64,000 nt of DNA from Cyclobacteriaceae bacterium (GTDB lineage Bacteria; Bacteroidota; Bacteroidia; Cytophagales; Cyclobacteriaceae). The stretch spans positions 744,001-808,000 of the forward strand of contig JAHBTX010000001.1 of assembly GCA_019638395.1 (NCBI GenBank). The letters run 5' to 3'. How positions within the stretch are numbered: the first letter of the stretch is position 1; each line of letters opens with the position of its first letter. The position numbers and the translations under genes are program-made. The notes beneath the pieces are model-generated. The model was not told the origin of the DNA and did not search any database. It worked only from the letters and a program-made list of their open reading frames with translations. Positions 1 to 8,575 of the stretch are shown piece by piece.

Positions 1-837
1 ATCAAATTCTATTGACCCCATGCTTTTCAAAAATGAAAATGTTTCGCGAGCTGCAGTTTCTGATTTGTAAGAGCCGGCAATGAAGAACTGAATAACTTCC
101 ATTGACCCAGGCTGAAGAAACAACTCGTACATCAACGATCCATCGACACCTAAACCTGTTCGTTCTGTTTTACAGATACTTGCCGAAGAAAGAGCATCAG
201 TATTCAAAGAACCGCCAAACACTACATACCAGGGATTATTTTTATCCTTTGCCACCACAGCCGAAAGTTTTTCATCGAATGAAATTTCATCTTCGGCATC
301 AAGCATGTTGGTACGTTCGCCCAACCAGGTAGGGCGCAAGTCAACCAAACCTGTAAATGAAAAATCAAACTGCTTGGTAACGGCACTGTTGTTAGCAATA
401 GTGTATTCCACAATCATTCCTTCCCAACCATCAGGTACAAATTGAAAGCGTTGTACTTCAATTTCTTCTTCCTTCCACATAAAGTGATGTTTATTACCTA
501 CCGGGTAATTGATGAAGCCATCTGCCCTATCAAGACAATATGAATTTCCAGATCGCTTTTCTGTAAGCGTTGCATTAAAACCATCCATCAATTTGATGGG
601 ATGATTCCAGATGCCACCCATCTCACCCGTAACATGCCAACCGAGATCGGGAAATGAACCATCCTGATGGCCTACCATGTACACCCGATCGCCTGCCGTA
701 ACAAATGGTGATTGCAGGTATTGCTGTTTACCGGTAAAAGATGGTTGCCCTGTAGTTAACAAGTAATACTGTTGGGGTTTGGGCGTAGAGCAGTAGAACA
801 ACACGAACAAGATAAATGTAATGGCAATTTGCTTCAT
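1..837 (-). CDS. Glycosidase/debranching-like lipoprotein, N-terminal part (cut by window edge)
   Basis: The reading frame is open from an ATG at 837 to the window edge (279 codons, no stop), so only the N-terminal part is present. The protein begins with a hydrophobic signal segment ending FVLFYC, a plausible but atypical lipobox. It continues with motifs such as YYLLTTGQPSF, VYMVGHQDGSFPDLGWHVTGE and GGIWNHPIKLMDGF, then beta-rich sequence with LVDLRPTWLGERTN. This looks like the N-terminal beta-sandwich of a secreted glycogen-debranching or GH63-like glycoside hydrolase; that is family memory, not a search. The catalytic domain lies outside the window, so no active site can be checked. Confidence 0.55.
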   Translation of the reverse strand, partial: MKQIAITFILFVLFYCSTPKPQQYYLLTTGQPSFTGKQQYLQSPFVTAGDRVYMVGHQDGSFPDLGWHVTGEMGGIWNHPIKLMDGFNATLTEKRSGNSYCLDRADGFINYPVGNKHHFMWKEEEIEVQRFQFVPDGWEGMIVEYTIANNSAVTKQFDFSFTGLVDLRPTWLGERTNMLDAEDEISFDEKLSAVVAKDKNNPWYVVFGGSLNTDALSSASICKTERTGLGVDGSLMYELFLQPGSMEVIQFFIAGSYKSETAARETFSFLKSMGSIEFD

Positions 838-935
838 ATTAAATGAAGGTAATACTTATTGAGGTATTAAAAAATTAATACAGGCCTACGTGTGATACTT
901 GCGTCTGTCGCTCCATACAAAAAAACACAAGTAAG

Positions 936-3377
936 TTATTCGCTTCGCAACGCTCCTATCGGATTTTGCATGGCAGCTTTGATCGATTGATAGCTTACCG
1001 TTATCCAGGCAATGAGTAACGATGCCGCACCCGCAGCCATAAAAATCCACACGCTAATGGTAATCCGATAAGCAAAATTTTGCAGCCACCAGGTTTCCAT
1101 TACATACCACGAAATGGGCACAGCCAGCACAAGGGCAATCAGAATCATGCGTGTGAAATCCTTCGATAGCAACAGTACTACACCACCCACTGATGAACCC
1201 AGTACTTTGCGTACGCCAATTTCTTTGGTGCGCAAACTTGTAACATAAGCAGAGAGGGCAAACAGCCCGATGCAAGAAACAAAAATGGCCAAGCCTGAAA
1301 ACACTGCAAATAATTTTCCTGATTGTTGTTCGCTTTTGTATTGTGCATTCAGGTTTTGATCGAGAAATGAAAATTTAAAATTTTGTTCAGGTGCCAACTC
1401 TTTCCATTTAGCCTCTATGGATTTTATAGCTTGTGGCGCCTGACCTGATTTTACACGCACTGCAATAAACTGACTTACCCCTCCATACGATTCATTACTC
1501 TGCAATACCAATGGTGTAACCTGATCGCGCAGCGACATAAAGTTAAAGTCGCGTACAATACCAATAACTTTACCTGCTACAGAAACATTTCCATTTGGTG
1601 TTTGGCGTACTTCCATTAAAGTACGTCCAATAGGATTTTCAAGTCCCATAACTTTTACGGCAGCTTCGTTTAATATCAAATGCAGCGAGTCGTTGGTTTC
1701 TTGAGTAAACCATCTTCCATCCATCAATTCCATGCCCATCACTTCGGTTAGGCCATCCGCAACTACCATCGATTTGGTTGTTAATATTTCAGACGAACCT
1801 TCAGGCTGAAACTGGATTCCAAAAAAATCGTCTTCATCGCCAGGCATGGCGAAAGAGCCCGCGGCACCCATTACTTCCGGTAATCGTTTAAACTCTTCAA
1901 TCATAGTGCGCGCTACAGGGCCTAATCCGAACGCACGTTCCACCACCAATACCTGCTCGCGGTCAAAGCCAAGTGATTTCTGCGACATAAAATTCATTTG
2001 TTGATAAATGACCAACGTACCAATCATCAACACAATCGAAATCCAAAATTGAAAAATCACTAAGCCATTCCGAATCCATTTACCGTGTGCACTACCCGTA
2101 AACTTTCCCTTCAACACCACTACCGGGTTAAATGACGATAACACAAACGAAGGATAACTTCCTGCCAGCAACCCAACAACGGCAGCCAATAATATAAGCC
2201 CGCCAACAGTAGTGGCTGTAATGGGCAACGACAATTGTTTTTCGGTTAGATTGTTGAAAAACGGCAAAGCAATATAAATGATGCCCGTTGCCAGCAACAT
2301 TCCACAAACACTTAATATAAATGATTCCGCGAGAAACTGATTTACCAGTTGTTGGCGAAATGAACCCATCACCTTGCGCACACCTACTTCTTTGGCACGT
2401 TCTGCCGAACGTGCAGTAGCAAGATTCATAAAGTTGATGCAGGCAATAACCAGTATCAGTATAGCAACTGCTGTCATAATGTAAACCGATGTACGATTAC
2501 CGGATGGTTTAAGCTGTGCCTCCAGATGGGTAGGGTCCAGGTGGATGGAAGTAAGCGGTTGCAAAAAATACCGGTAGCCATTCCCTTCCTTTGTATAATC
2601 AGCCCACGATTTACCGAGATTGTGTTCAATCTGTGCAGCAGCATATGTGTTTACCACTGCTGGCATCTTTGCTTCTACCGCGGCTGGGTTAGCACCAGGG
2701 TATAACTTTAGAAAGGTGTAAGTTGCAAAACTCGTAAAGTTTTCGGTTGTTGTGAAAGGATAGGTACTAACTGATAAAACTGCACTAAATTTAAAATGCG
2801 AGTTAGGTGGAATATCTTGCAATACCCCCACCACTTTAAACTCCTGTTCACCTGCTGTTAAAATTTTTCCCAACGGCTCCTCTTCACCAAAATAGCGAGC
2901 TGCCATTTCTTCTGTAACCAATATTTCGTTTGCTCCACCCAGTGCAGTTGTGCGGTTTCCTTTTTGCAACTCGAAACTGAACATTCGTAAAAATGCTGTA
3001 TCGCTCAGCAATACATTTTCTTCATCAAACTGATTAATTTCATCGCGTTGATTTTTATATGATAAGGTAAAATTATTGAAGCCAAACAAATTAGTAGTTT
3101 GCTCAACTTCTGGAAATTCCCGCTTAATAACACCTTCAAAAGATTGCGGGATAATAGCATAAAAAGTAGAGTGATTGGGATACTTGCGTTCTAATACCAT
3201 CCGGTAAATACGATCGTGATCTTGAAAAAAGCGGTCGTACGAAAATTCATGCTGCACATACAGCACAATTAGCAAACAACTGGCAATACCTACTGCCAAT
3301 CCTGCCATGTTAATAACACTATATCCTTTTTGCCGGAGCAGGTTGCGCAAGGCTACTTTTAAGTTATTTCTAAACAT
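936..3377 (-). CDS. FtsX/MacB-type ABC transporter permease
   Basis: The 813-residue protein has the usual Bacteroidota layout: an N-terminal membrane helix (about residues 20-40, in the MFRNNLKVALRNLLRQKGYS...NMAGLAVGIA context), a MacB-like periplasmic domain (about 45-290), an FtsX block with three helices (about 300-435), a second periplasmic domain, and a final FtsX block (about 690-800) containing TKEIGVRKVLGSS. The paired motifs AKEVGVRKVMGS and TKEIGVRKVLGS mark the two FtsX repeats. Such permeases work with a separate LolD/MacB-type ATPase, which is not encoded nearby. The substrate is unknown; family members serve lipoprotein, peptide or antimicrobial export or mechanotransmission. 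Confidence 0.9.
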   Translation of the reverse strand: MFRNNLKVALRNLLRQKGYSVINMAGLAVGIASCLLIVLYVQHEFSYDRFFQDHDRIYRMVLERKYPNHSTFYAIIPQSFEGVIKREFPEVEQTTNLFGFNNFTLSYKNQRDEINQFDEENVLLSDTAFLRMFSFELQKGNRTTALGGANEILVTEEMAARYFGEEEPLGKILTAGEQEFKVVGVLQDIPPNSHFKFSAVLSVSTYPFTTTENFTSFATYTFLKLYPGANPAAVEAKMPAVVNTYAAAQIEHNLGKSWADYTKEGNGYRYFLQPLTSIHLDPTHLEAQLKPSGNRTSVYIMTAVAILILVIACINFMNLATARSAERAKEVGVRKVMGSFRQQLVNQFLAESFILSVCGMLLATGIIYIALPFFNNLTEKQLSLPITATTVGGLILLAAVVGLLAGSYPSFVLSSFNPVVVLKGKFTGSAHGKWIRNGLVIFQFWISIVLMIGTLVIYQQMNFMSQKSLGFDREQVLVVERAFGLGPVARTMIEEFKRLPEVMGAAGSFAMPGDEDDFFGIQFQPEGSSEILTTKSMVVADGLTEVMGMELMDGRWFTQETNDSLHLILNEAAVKVMGLENPIGRTLMEVRQTPNGNVSVAGKVIGIVRDFNFMSLRDQVTPLVLQSNESYGGVSQFIAVRVKSGQAPQAIKSIEAKWKELAPEQNFKFSFLDQNLNAQYKSEQQSGKLFAVFSGLAIFVSCIGLFALSAYVTSLRTKEIGVRKVLGSSVGGVVLLLSKDFTRMILIALVLAVPISWYVMETWWLQNFAYRITISVWIFMAAGAASLLIAWITVSYQSIKAAMQNPIGALRSE

Positions 3378-3499
3378 GGGCTTTGTAATTGGATATTTGA
3401 AAATACTTACTTGGCATGAGATGGTTACCTCATATCTAAAGTTTTATTTGACTGGTTAGTTATGTATTTAAAAAAGGTAATTTAGGGCACTTTCAAAAT

Positions 3500-4468
3500 A
3501 TGGCTTTGATGAAATTTCGGGTTGATGGTTTTGTGCTCGCTATAATGATTACAATTGTTATAGCTTATTTCTTACCGCAAATAGACCAAACGCTACCCCT
3601 ATCAGCAATAAGCCAGATTGGCGTATCTTTTATTTTCTTCTTTTATGGATTAAAACTCAGCCCCGATAAATTAAAAGCCGGACTCAAAAACTGGAAACTC
3701 CATGTACTGGTGCAAACTTCAACATTTGTGATTTTTCCGCTATTGTTGCTGTTGCTCTACCCCCTTTCACAAAATAAAGAGCAACCAACTCTTTGGTTGG
3801 CCTTTATGTTTCTTGCGGCATTACCCTCTACGGTCTCATCATCCGTGGTTATGGTATCGATGGCGAAAGGGAATGTACCAGCAGCCATTTTTAATGCAAG
3901 TATTTCTGGTTTGCTCGGTATTGTAATTACTCCATTGTGGATGAGAAGTTTCATTCCTTCCTCTACACATGTCTTTGACCTTTGGAGTGTTTATGGTGAT
4001 TTAGTTACCCAGATACTAGTGCCCGTAGTAATTGGAATTTTTCTGCATCGCTACCTGGGCCATTATGCTCAACAGTATTCCAAACAACTTTCGTTTTTCG
4101 ATAAATCGATTATTCTACTCATCATTTACAAAAGTTTTTCCGCATCATTTGAGGGCCAGGTCTTTAACACAATAAGCGTGGTGGATATTGTACTTATAGC
4201 TGGTGGTGCAACTATCCTTTTTTTTAGTGTCTATTTCTTAACGGGCTACCTCGGCAAACTGTTTAACTTTAATGAAGCCGACAAAATAACGTTGCAATTC
4301 TGTGGTACCAAAAAATCGTTGGTGCATGGTACGGTGTTTTCCAAAATTCTTTTTCAAAATTCCGCTGCTATCGGTATCATCCTACTACCAATTATGCTTT
4401 TTCATGCCATCCAGATTTTGATTGTGAGTATAATCGCTGGCAGACTGGCCACGCGCACAAAAGATTAA
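3500..4468 (+). CDS. Bile acid:sodium symporter-like (SBF-like) transporter
   Basis: This 322-residue protein is almost entirely membrane helices, about nine to ten segments. It carries the SBF-like signatures FFFYGLKLSP near residue 50, FLAALPSTVSSSVVMV near 110, NASISGLLGIVITPLWM near 135, and a late FCGTKKSLVHG segment. This matches the SBF-like (PF13593) family of sodium-dependent organic-anion transporters; the ligand cannot be told from sequence. An in-frame ATG nine bases downstream (3509) is an equally plausible start. It stands alone: the upstream permease is divergent and the downstream gene is convergent. Confidence 0.85.
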   Translation: MALMKFRVDGFVLAIMITIVIAYFLPQIDQTLPLSAISQIGVSFIFFFYGLKLSPDKLKAGLKNWKLHVLVQTSTFVIFPLLLLLLYPLSQNKEQPTLWLAFMFLAALPSTVSSSVVMVSMAKGNVPAAIFNASISGLLGIVITPLWMRSFIPSSTHVFDLWSVYGDLVTQILVPVVIGIFLHRYLGHYAQQYSKQLSFFDKSIILLIIYKSFSASFEGQVFNTISVVDIVLIAGGATILFFSVYFLTGYLGKLFNFNEADKITLQFCGTKKSLVHGTVFSKILFQNSAAIGIILLPIMLFHAIQILIVSIIAGRLATRTKD

Positions 4469-4498
4469 GCGATTCGCAGATGCTTATTAAGTGTAGAA

Positions 4499-5743
4499 TC
4501 AAGTATATCGCTCCGGACTAAACAAGTCTAACTTTATTTCTGGCGCTCGTCCTGAAACCAAATCTGCCATAATTCTTCCCGTACCAGGGCCAAGGCTTAA
4601 GCCCATCATGGCATGACCCGTTGCAAAAATTAAATTCTTAATCTTCTGCGAGCGACCAATATAAGGCAAACCATCAGGCGAGCAAGGTCTTAATCCATGC
4701 CAAACATTTTCAATTGCCGGCATAGCTACTTTCATCTCTGGATAGTAACGAGGTATCGAATCCACAATACCTTTTACCCGATTCATACTAATGCTATGAT
4801 CAACACCCGTTATCTCCATCGTTCCACCAAAACGCAAATCGCTACCCATTGGAGTTATTGCAACGCGTGCTTCTAAAAAGATGGAAGGAATGCGAACATT
4901 TTTATCCACGTCTTTCAATAGGAAACTATAACCTTTGCCTGCCTGCATGGGCAGATTCAGTTTTAATTTTGTAGCCAGTGCTCCCGACCATGAGCCGGTA
5001 GCCAGAACAACTTCATCCAGTTTTAATTCACCCAATGAGGTTGTAATTGAATTAATTTTTCCGTTCGTTAAATCAAAGTCTTGTACTTCTGCATTCGATA
5101 AAATAGTTACACCCTTCGATTTAAGATACGGAATTAACTGACTCATTAAATTTTGTGGCGTCAGGTGCGCATCGCCAGGAAAGTAAACACCGCCTCGTAC
5201 AGAAACTTTTACATCGGGCTCTAACTTCTGAACTTCCGCAGCAGAAAGCATCTCTGCTTTTACTCCATGTGCATTAGCGATGGCTGCTGTCTCAGCTTCC
5301 TCGTGCTCTGTTTCGGCTGTTTGGTACAACATTAACAAACCACTTTCGGCATATCCAAAATCAAAAGGCAATTCTTTTACTAATTGCTGATACTGAGCCT
5401 TGCTATAAAAACTTAGTTCCTTTAGTGCTGGAATTGCTGCCTGTACATGGCGTTCGTTTGCGTGTTTATAAAACTGGTAACCCCATTTCAATAAATCTGC
5501 ATTCAGCCGTGGCTTTACATAAAACGGACTGGTGGAATTAAACATCCAGCGAATACCTTTGGCAATCATGCCCGGAGCGGCCAGAGGAATGATATGACTT
5601 GGCACAATCATACCCGCATTGCCGTGCGAACAGCCATCTAACAAATCACCTTTGTCGATAATAGTAACTTCGTGCCCGGCCTTATTCAGGTAATAAGCTG
5701 AGCTTAATCCAATAATGCCACCTCCTATAATGCCAATTCTCAT
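4499..5743 (-). CDS. D-hydroxyproline dehydrogenase-type FAD oxidoreductase (DadA-like)
   Basis: The protein (414 aa) opens with the dinucleotide-binding motif GIIGGGIIGLSSAYYLNKAG and an acidic/basic end of beta-2 (IIDKGD). It ends with the DadA-family signature LRPCSPDGLPYIG...GHAMMGLSLGPGTGR. DadA-like DAO enzymes oxidise D-amino acids using FAD and pass electrons to the respiratory chain. The gene is downstream of a 4-hydroxyproline epimerase, an alpha-ketoglutarate semialdehyde dehydrogenase and a DapA-like deaminase. The likely reaction is therefore oxidation of cis-4-hydroxy-D-proline to 1-pyrroline-4-hydroxy-2-carboxylate. Family assignment is firm; the substrate is inferred from neighbours. 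It is last in the operon. Confidence 0.85.
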   Translation of the reverse strand: MRIGIIGGGIIGLSSAYYLNKAGHEVTIIDKGDLLDGCSHGNAGMIVPSHIIPLAAPGMIAKGIRWMFNSTSPFYVKPRLNADLLKWGYQFYKHANERHVQAAIPALKELSFYSKAQYQQLVKELPFDFGYAESGLLMLYQTAETEHEEAETAAIANAHGVKAEMLSAAEVQKLEPDVKVSVRGGVYFPGDAHLTPQNLMSQLIPYLKSKGVTILSNAEVQDFDLTNGKINSITTSLGELKLDEVVLATGSWSGALATKLKLNLPMQAGKGYSFLLKDVDKNVRIPSIFLEARVAITPMGSDLRFGGTMEITGVDHSISMNRVKGIVDSIPRYYPEMKVAMPAIENVWHGLRPCSPDGLPYIGRSQKIKNLIFATGHAMMGLSLGPGTGRIMADLVSGRAPEIKLDLFSPERYT

Positions 5744-5757
5744 ATCTCATTTTTTTA

Positions 5758-5821
5758 AACCACATAGAAACATAGATCACAAAGATTTTGCCTAACCGGT
5801 AATCTATGTGCCTATGTGGTT
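5758..5821. repeat. Intergenic palindromic repeat between dehydrogenase and epimerase genes
   Basis: AACCACATAG (5758-5767) is the exact inverse of CTATGTGGTT (5812-5821). A second inner pair, CATAGAT (5771-5777) and ATCTATG (5802-5808), is also exact, each separated from the outer pair by three unpaired bases. The whole would form a long interrupted hairpin. It fills the 76-bp spacer and supplies the first bases of the epimerase stop codon. Similar 'CCACATAG...CTATGTGG' elements are, as I recall, dispersed in Bacteroidota genomes. Confidence 0.8.
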
Positions 5822-6821
5822 AGATAACCTGAAACCCATACGCATACGGATCATCTTCCGGATCAATGGTTATGGTGTTATGTCCATAAATTTTTGCCCA
5901 ACCTTCCACACTTGGAATAATGGCGGCCTTACCATACAATTCTGTTTCCTCTTCAATCCTTCCGATAAATTTTGAACCGATTATACTTTCGTGGATGAAG
6001 TCTTCACCTTTCCGCAGTTTACCTTTCGCATACCATTGTGCTAAACGCGCTGATGTTCCGGTACCACAAGGTGAACGATCAATGGCTTTATCACCATAAA
6101 ATACAGCATTGCGTGCAGTGGAAGTTGGATCGATCACTTTACCTGTCCATAAAATGTGACTGCAACCATTAATGGTTGGATTATCAGGATGCACGAAGGT
6201 GTACTTCGCATTAATATTTTTCCGCAACGCGCGACTCCAGCTAATCAATTGATCGGCTGTATAATTTTCCAACCCCGGAAAGTTTTTCTGCACATCTACG
6301 ATCGCATAAAAATTTCCGCCATACGAAACGTCCAGCATAAGTTCGCCCAAATCAGGACAATCAACTGTCAGGTTTTCCGCTGCGAGGTAAGCTTTCACAT
6401 TCCGGATTTTTACGGACTTTACTTTGTTACCTTCCTGTTTGTATTCAATGCGAACCAATCCTGCCGGAACTTCTAAGTTTAGTACACCAGCAGTTTTAGG
6501 TTTCACCAAACCTTCTTCAATAGCAATGGTAACCGTACCAATCGTTCCATGGCCACACATTGGTAAGCAACCACTGGTTTCAATAAACAACACGCCTACA
6601 TCGTTGGCCGGATCGGATGGTGGATACAAAATACTGCCACTCATCATATCATGACCACGTGGTTCAAACATTAAACCCTTACGAATCCAATCGTACTCGC
6701 GCAGAAAGTGTTGGCGTTTCTCGCTCATGTTGTTCCCAATCAAGTGGGGTCCACCTTCGGCTACTACCCGCACCGGATTACCACAAGTGTGTGCGTCTAT
6801 GCATTTGAATGTATATACCAT
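5820..6821 (-). CDS. 4-hydroxyproline 2-epimerase (proline racemase family)
   Basis: The 333-residue protein belongs to the proline racemase fold. Both catalytic cysteines are visible: one in SGCLPMCGHGTIG (near residue 90) and one in DRSPCGTGTSARLA (near 252). The Cys/Cys pair argues for an epimerase or racemase rather than trans-3-hydroxyproline dehydratase, in which the first cysteine is replaced. In the pathway it converts trans-4-hydroxy-L-proline to cis-4-hydroxy-D-proline, the substrate for the adjacent FAD enzyme. Proline racemase activity is a less likely alternative because the flanking genes are hydroxyproline-specific. Confidence 0.92.
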   Translation of the reverse strand: MVYTFKCIDAHTCGNPVRVVAEGGPHLIGNNMSEKRQHFLREYDWIRKGLMFEPRGHDMMSGSILYPPSDPANDVGVLFIETSGCLPMCGHGTIGTVTIAIEEGLVKPKTAGVLNLEVPAGLVRIEYKQEGNKVKSVKIRNVKAYLAAENLTVDCPDLGELMLDVSYGGNFYAIVDVQKNFPGLENYTADQLISWSRALRKNINAKYTFVHPDNPTINGCSHILWTGKVIDPTSTARNAVFYGDKAIDRSPCGTGTSARLAQWYAKGKLRKGEDFIHESIIGSKFIGRIEEETELYGKAAIIPSVEGWAKIYGHNTITIDPEDDPYAYGFQVI

Positions 6822-6833
6822 ATCTTAAAAGTT

Positions 6834-6861
6834 GGCAGTAAGCAGTTGCCAGTATGCAGTC
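6834..6861. repeat. Degenerate heptanucleotide tandem repeat (4 units)
   Basis: Four consecutive 7-mers, GGCAGTA, AGCAGTT, GCCAGTA and TGCAGTC, share the core CAGT in exact 7-bp register. They occupy most of the 65-bp spacer between the epimerase and semialdehyde dehydrogenase genes. No coding capacity is seen. Confidence 0.65.
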
Positions 6862-6886
6862 GAGAAGGTTGAAACTTTCTGCCTAC

Positions 6887-8350
6887 TCATTTCTTAAACT
6901 CGCCATTAAAAATCCTCCAAATACCCAATGGGTTCTCACTCTTTAATTCGTCTGGTAGCAACGATTCAGGAAAATTCTGAAATGCTACGGGTCGAACAAA
7001 TCGTTTGATTGCATCGGTGCCTACTGCAGTAAACCGCGAATCAGTTGTAGCCGGAAACGGCCCACCATGCATTTGCGAAGGACAAACCTCCACACCGGTA
7101 GGAACTCCGTTTATTATCAAACGACCGGCTTTTTCAATCAACACATTGATCAACACTTTGTGCTTGTTGATTTCTGCTTCATCGCCAATGATAGTAGCGG
7201 TAAGCTGGCCATGACTACGACTTACTACTTTTGTTAGTTCTTCTAAATTTTTACACTTCACAATCAATGAAAACGGGCCGAATACTTCTTCGGATAAAGT
7301 CGGGTTTTGTAAAAATATATCTGCTGAAACAGAAGCAACCAACGGAGTGCCTTGCGCATTATTTCCCTGTGTAGTTGTTTGGCCTTCGGTCTTCACGCCC
7401 TTCTGCGCAAGCGTTTGGGTTAATCGTTTGGAATAATTATCAGCAATGCCTTGATGCAACATGGTACCTGGTACAACTTTTTGAATTTCGGTTGCCAGTG
7501 CATGAACGAATGAATTTAATGCTTCATCTTCGATCGCAATGATCAAACCGGGATTGGTACAAAACTGCCCAACACCTAACGTGATGGAAGCTGCCAAACT
7601 ACTCGCGGTTTTAGCCGCATCCCGCAAAAGCGTTTCTGGCAATAAGATTACCGGATTGATACTACTCATTTCAGCAAACACCGGAATCGGTTCTGGCCGT
7701 TGATTGGCCAAATCGAACAATGCCTTACCGCCTGCCAGTGAACCCGTAAACCCAACTGCTTTCGTAAACGGATGCTTCACCAACGCTTGCCCTATTTCAA
7801 AACCCTCGCCATGCACATGTTGAAAGACACCTTGCGGCATTCCGGTTTTGATAGCTGCTTTCTCAATAGCAGCAGCAACCAACTTCGATGTTTCGAGATG
7901 CGCTGGATGTGCTTTAACAATTACCGGGCAACCCGCAGCCAAAGCAGAAGCTGTATCGCCACCCGCAGTTGAATACGCCAACGGGAAATTAGCAGCACCA
8001 AACACTACTACTGGTCCGATGGGAACCAACATCTTTCGCATATCCGGTTTGGGTGCAGGCATTCGATTAGGTAAAGCTGTATCTACGCGGGCATCTACCC
8101 ACGAACCTTCTTCCACTAAATCAGCAAACATGCGACAATGACCGGTGGTGCGACCGCGCTCATTAATAATCCTCGCCTCCGGTAAGTTGGTTTCACGCAT
8201 TGCGGTGCTTACCAATGCAGCACCGAGAGCTTCTATCTCATCGGCAATAGCCCGAAGAAATGCAGCCTTCTTCTTTCCTGAAAAATTCTTATACGATAGG
8301 AAAGCTACATGTGCCTTATTCAATGCTTCATCAATAATTTCCATAGTCAA
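6887..8350 (-). CDS. Alpha-ketoglutarate semialdehyde dehydrogenase (2,5-dioxovalerate dehydrogenase)
   Basis: This aldehyde dehydrogenase superfamily member has 487 residues. It carries the nucleotide-binding region VVFGAANFPLAYSTAGGDTASALAAGCPVIVKAHPAH (here spanning about residues 114-150), the general-base glutamate in FAEMSSINP and the nucleophilic cysteine in GVGQFCTNPGL. These features match NADP-dependent alpha-ketoglutarate semialdehyde dehydrogenases of the hydroxyproline and sugar-acid pathways, which make 2-oxoglutarate. It is the final catabolic step here, feeding the TCA cycle. The gene sits second in the minus-strand operon, downstream of the deaminase. Confidence 0.9.
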   Translation of the reverse strand: MTMEIIDEALNKAHVAFLSYKNFSGKKKAAFLRAIADEIEALGAALVSTAMRETNLPEARIINERGRTTGHCRMFADLVEEGSWVDARVDTALPNRMPAPKPDMRKMLVPIGPVVVFGAANFPLAYSTAGGDTASALAAGCPVIVKAHPAHLETSKLVAAAIEKAAIKTGMPQGVFQHVHGEGFEIGQALVKHPFTKAVGFTGSLAGGKALFDLANQRPEPIPVFAEMSSINPVILLPETLLRDAAKTASSLAASITLGVGQFCTNPGLIIAIEDEALNSFVHALATEIQKVVPGTMLHQGIADNYSKRLTQTLAQKGVKTEGQTTTQGNNAQGTPLVASVSADIFLQNPTLSEEVFGPFSLIVKCKNLEELTKVVSRSHGQLTATIIGDEAEINKHKVLINVLIEKAGRLIINGVPTGVEVCPSQMHGGPFPATTDSRFTAVGTDAIKRFVRPVAFQNFPESLLPDELKSENPLGIWRIFNGEFKK

Positions 8351-8370
8351 GTTTATTTTACGTCACTGGT

Positions 8371-8500
8371 GAGGCTGTCTCAAAAGTCGAACTAAATGTG
8401 GAATGTCATTCCGGCCTTGTGCCGGAATCCCGTTGAGTACCTCGAAAACTGGGATCGCGGAACAAGTCCGCGATGACAGAACGACTTTTGAGACAGCCTC
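8371..8500. mobile_element. MITE-like palindromic element, 130 bp, 19-bp terminal inverted repeats
   Basis: The ends are perfect 19-bp inverted repeats: GAGGCTGTCTCAAAAGTCG (8371-8389) and its complement (8482-8500). Inside are a second inverted pair, TGTCAT (8404-8409) with ATGACA (8473-8478), and two strong GC-rich hairpins: ATTCCGGC/GCCGGAAT (8408-8415, 8421-8428) and ATCGCGGA/TCCGCGAT (8454-8461, 8467-8474). There is no reading frame and no clear target duplication. Ends of the GAGGCTGTCTCAAAA type resemble those of some IS families, so a non-autonomous element mobilised in trans is the best reading. Confidence 0.8.
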
Positions 8501-8533
8501 GCTTCTTGTTACTGGTTTGTCTGATTTAACTTA

Positions 8534-8575
8534 CCAGACTAGAGACCAGAAACGAGCAGCGAGTTACAAGTTAGG
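8534..8575. repeat. Second degenerate heptanucleotide array
   Basis: Six consecutive 7-mers lie in exact register: CCAGACT, AGAGACC, AGAAACG, AGCAGCG, AGTTACA and AGTTAGG, most beginning AG. The array overlaps the last codons of the DapA-like gene (ending at 8564), so it has been recruited into the C-terminus or has overrun it. The sequence differs from the 6834-6861 array but has the same 7-bp period. Confidence 0.55.

Noticed and set aside
102-413. Short frames on both strands at the left edge
   Set aside because: The continuous minus-strand frame 1-837 with coherent protein sequence explains this region.
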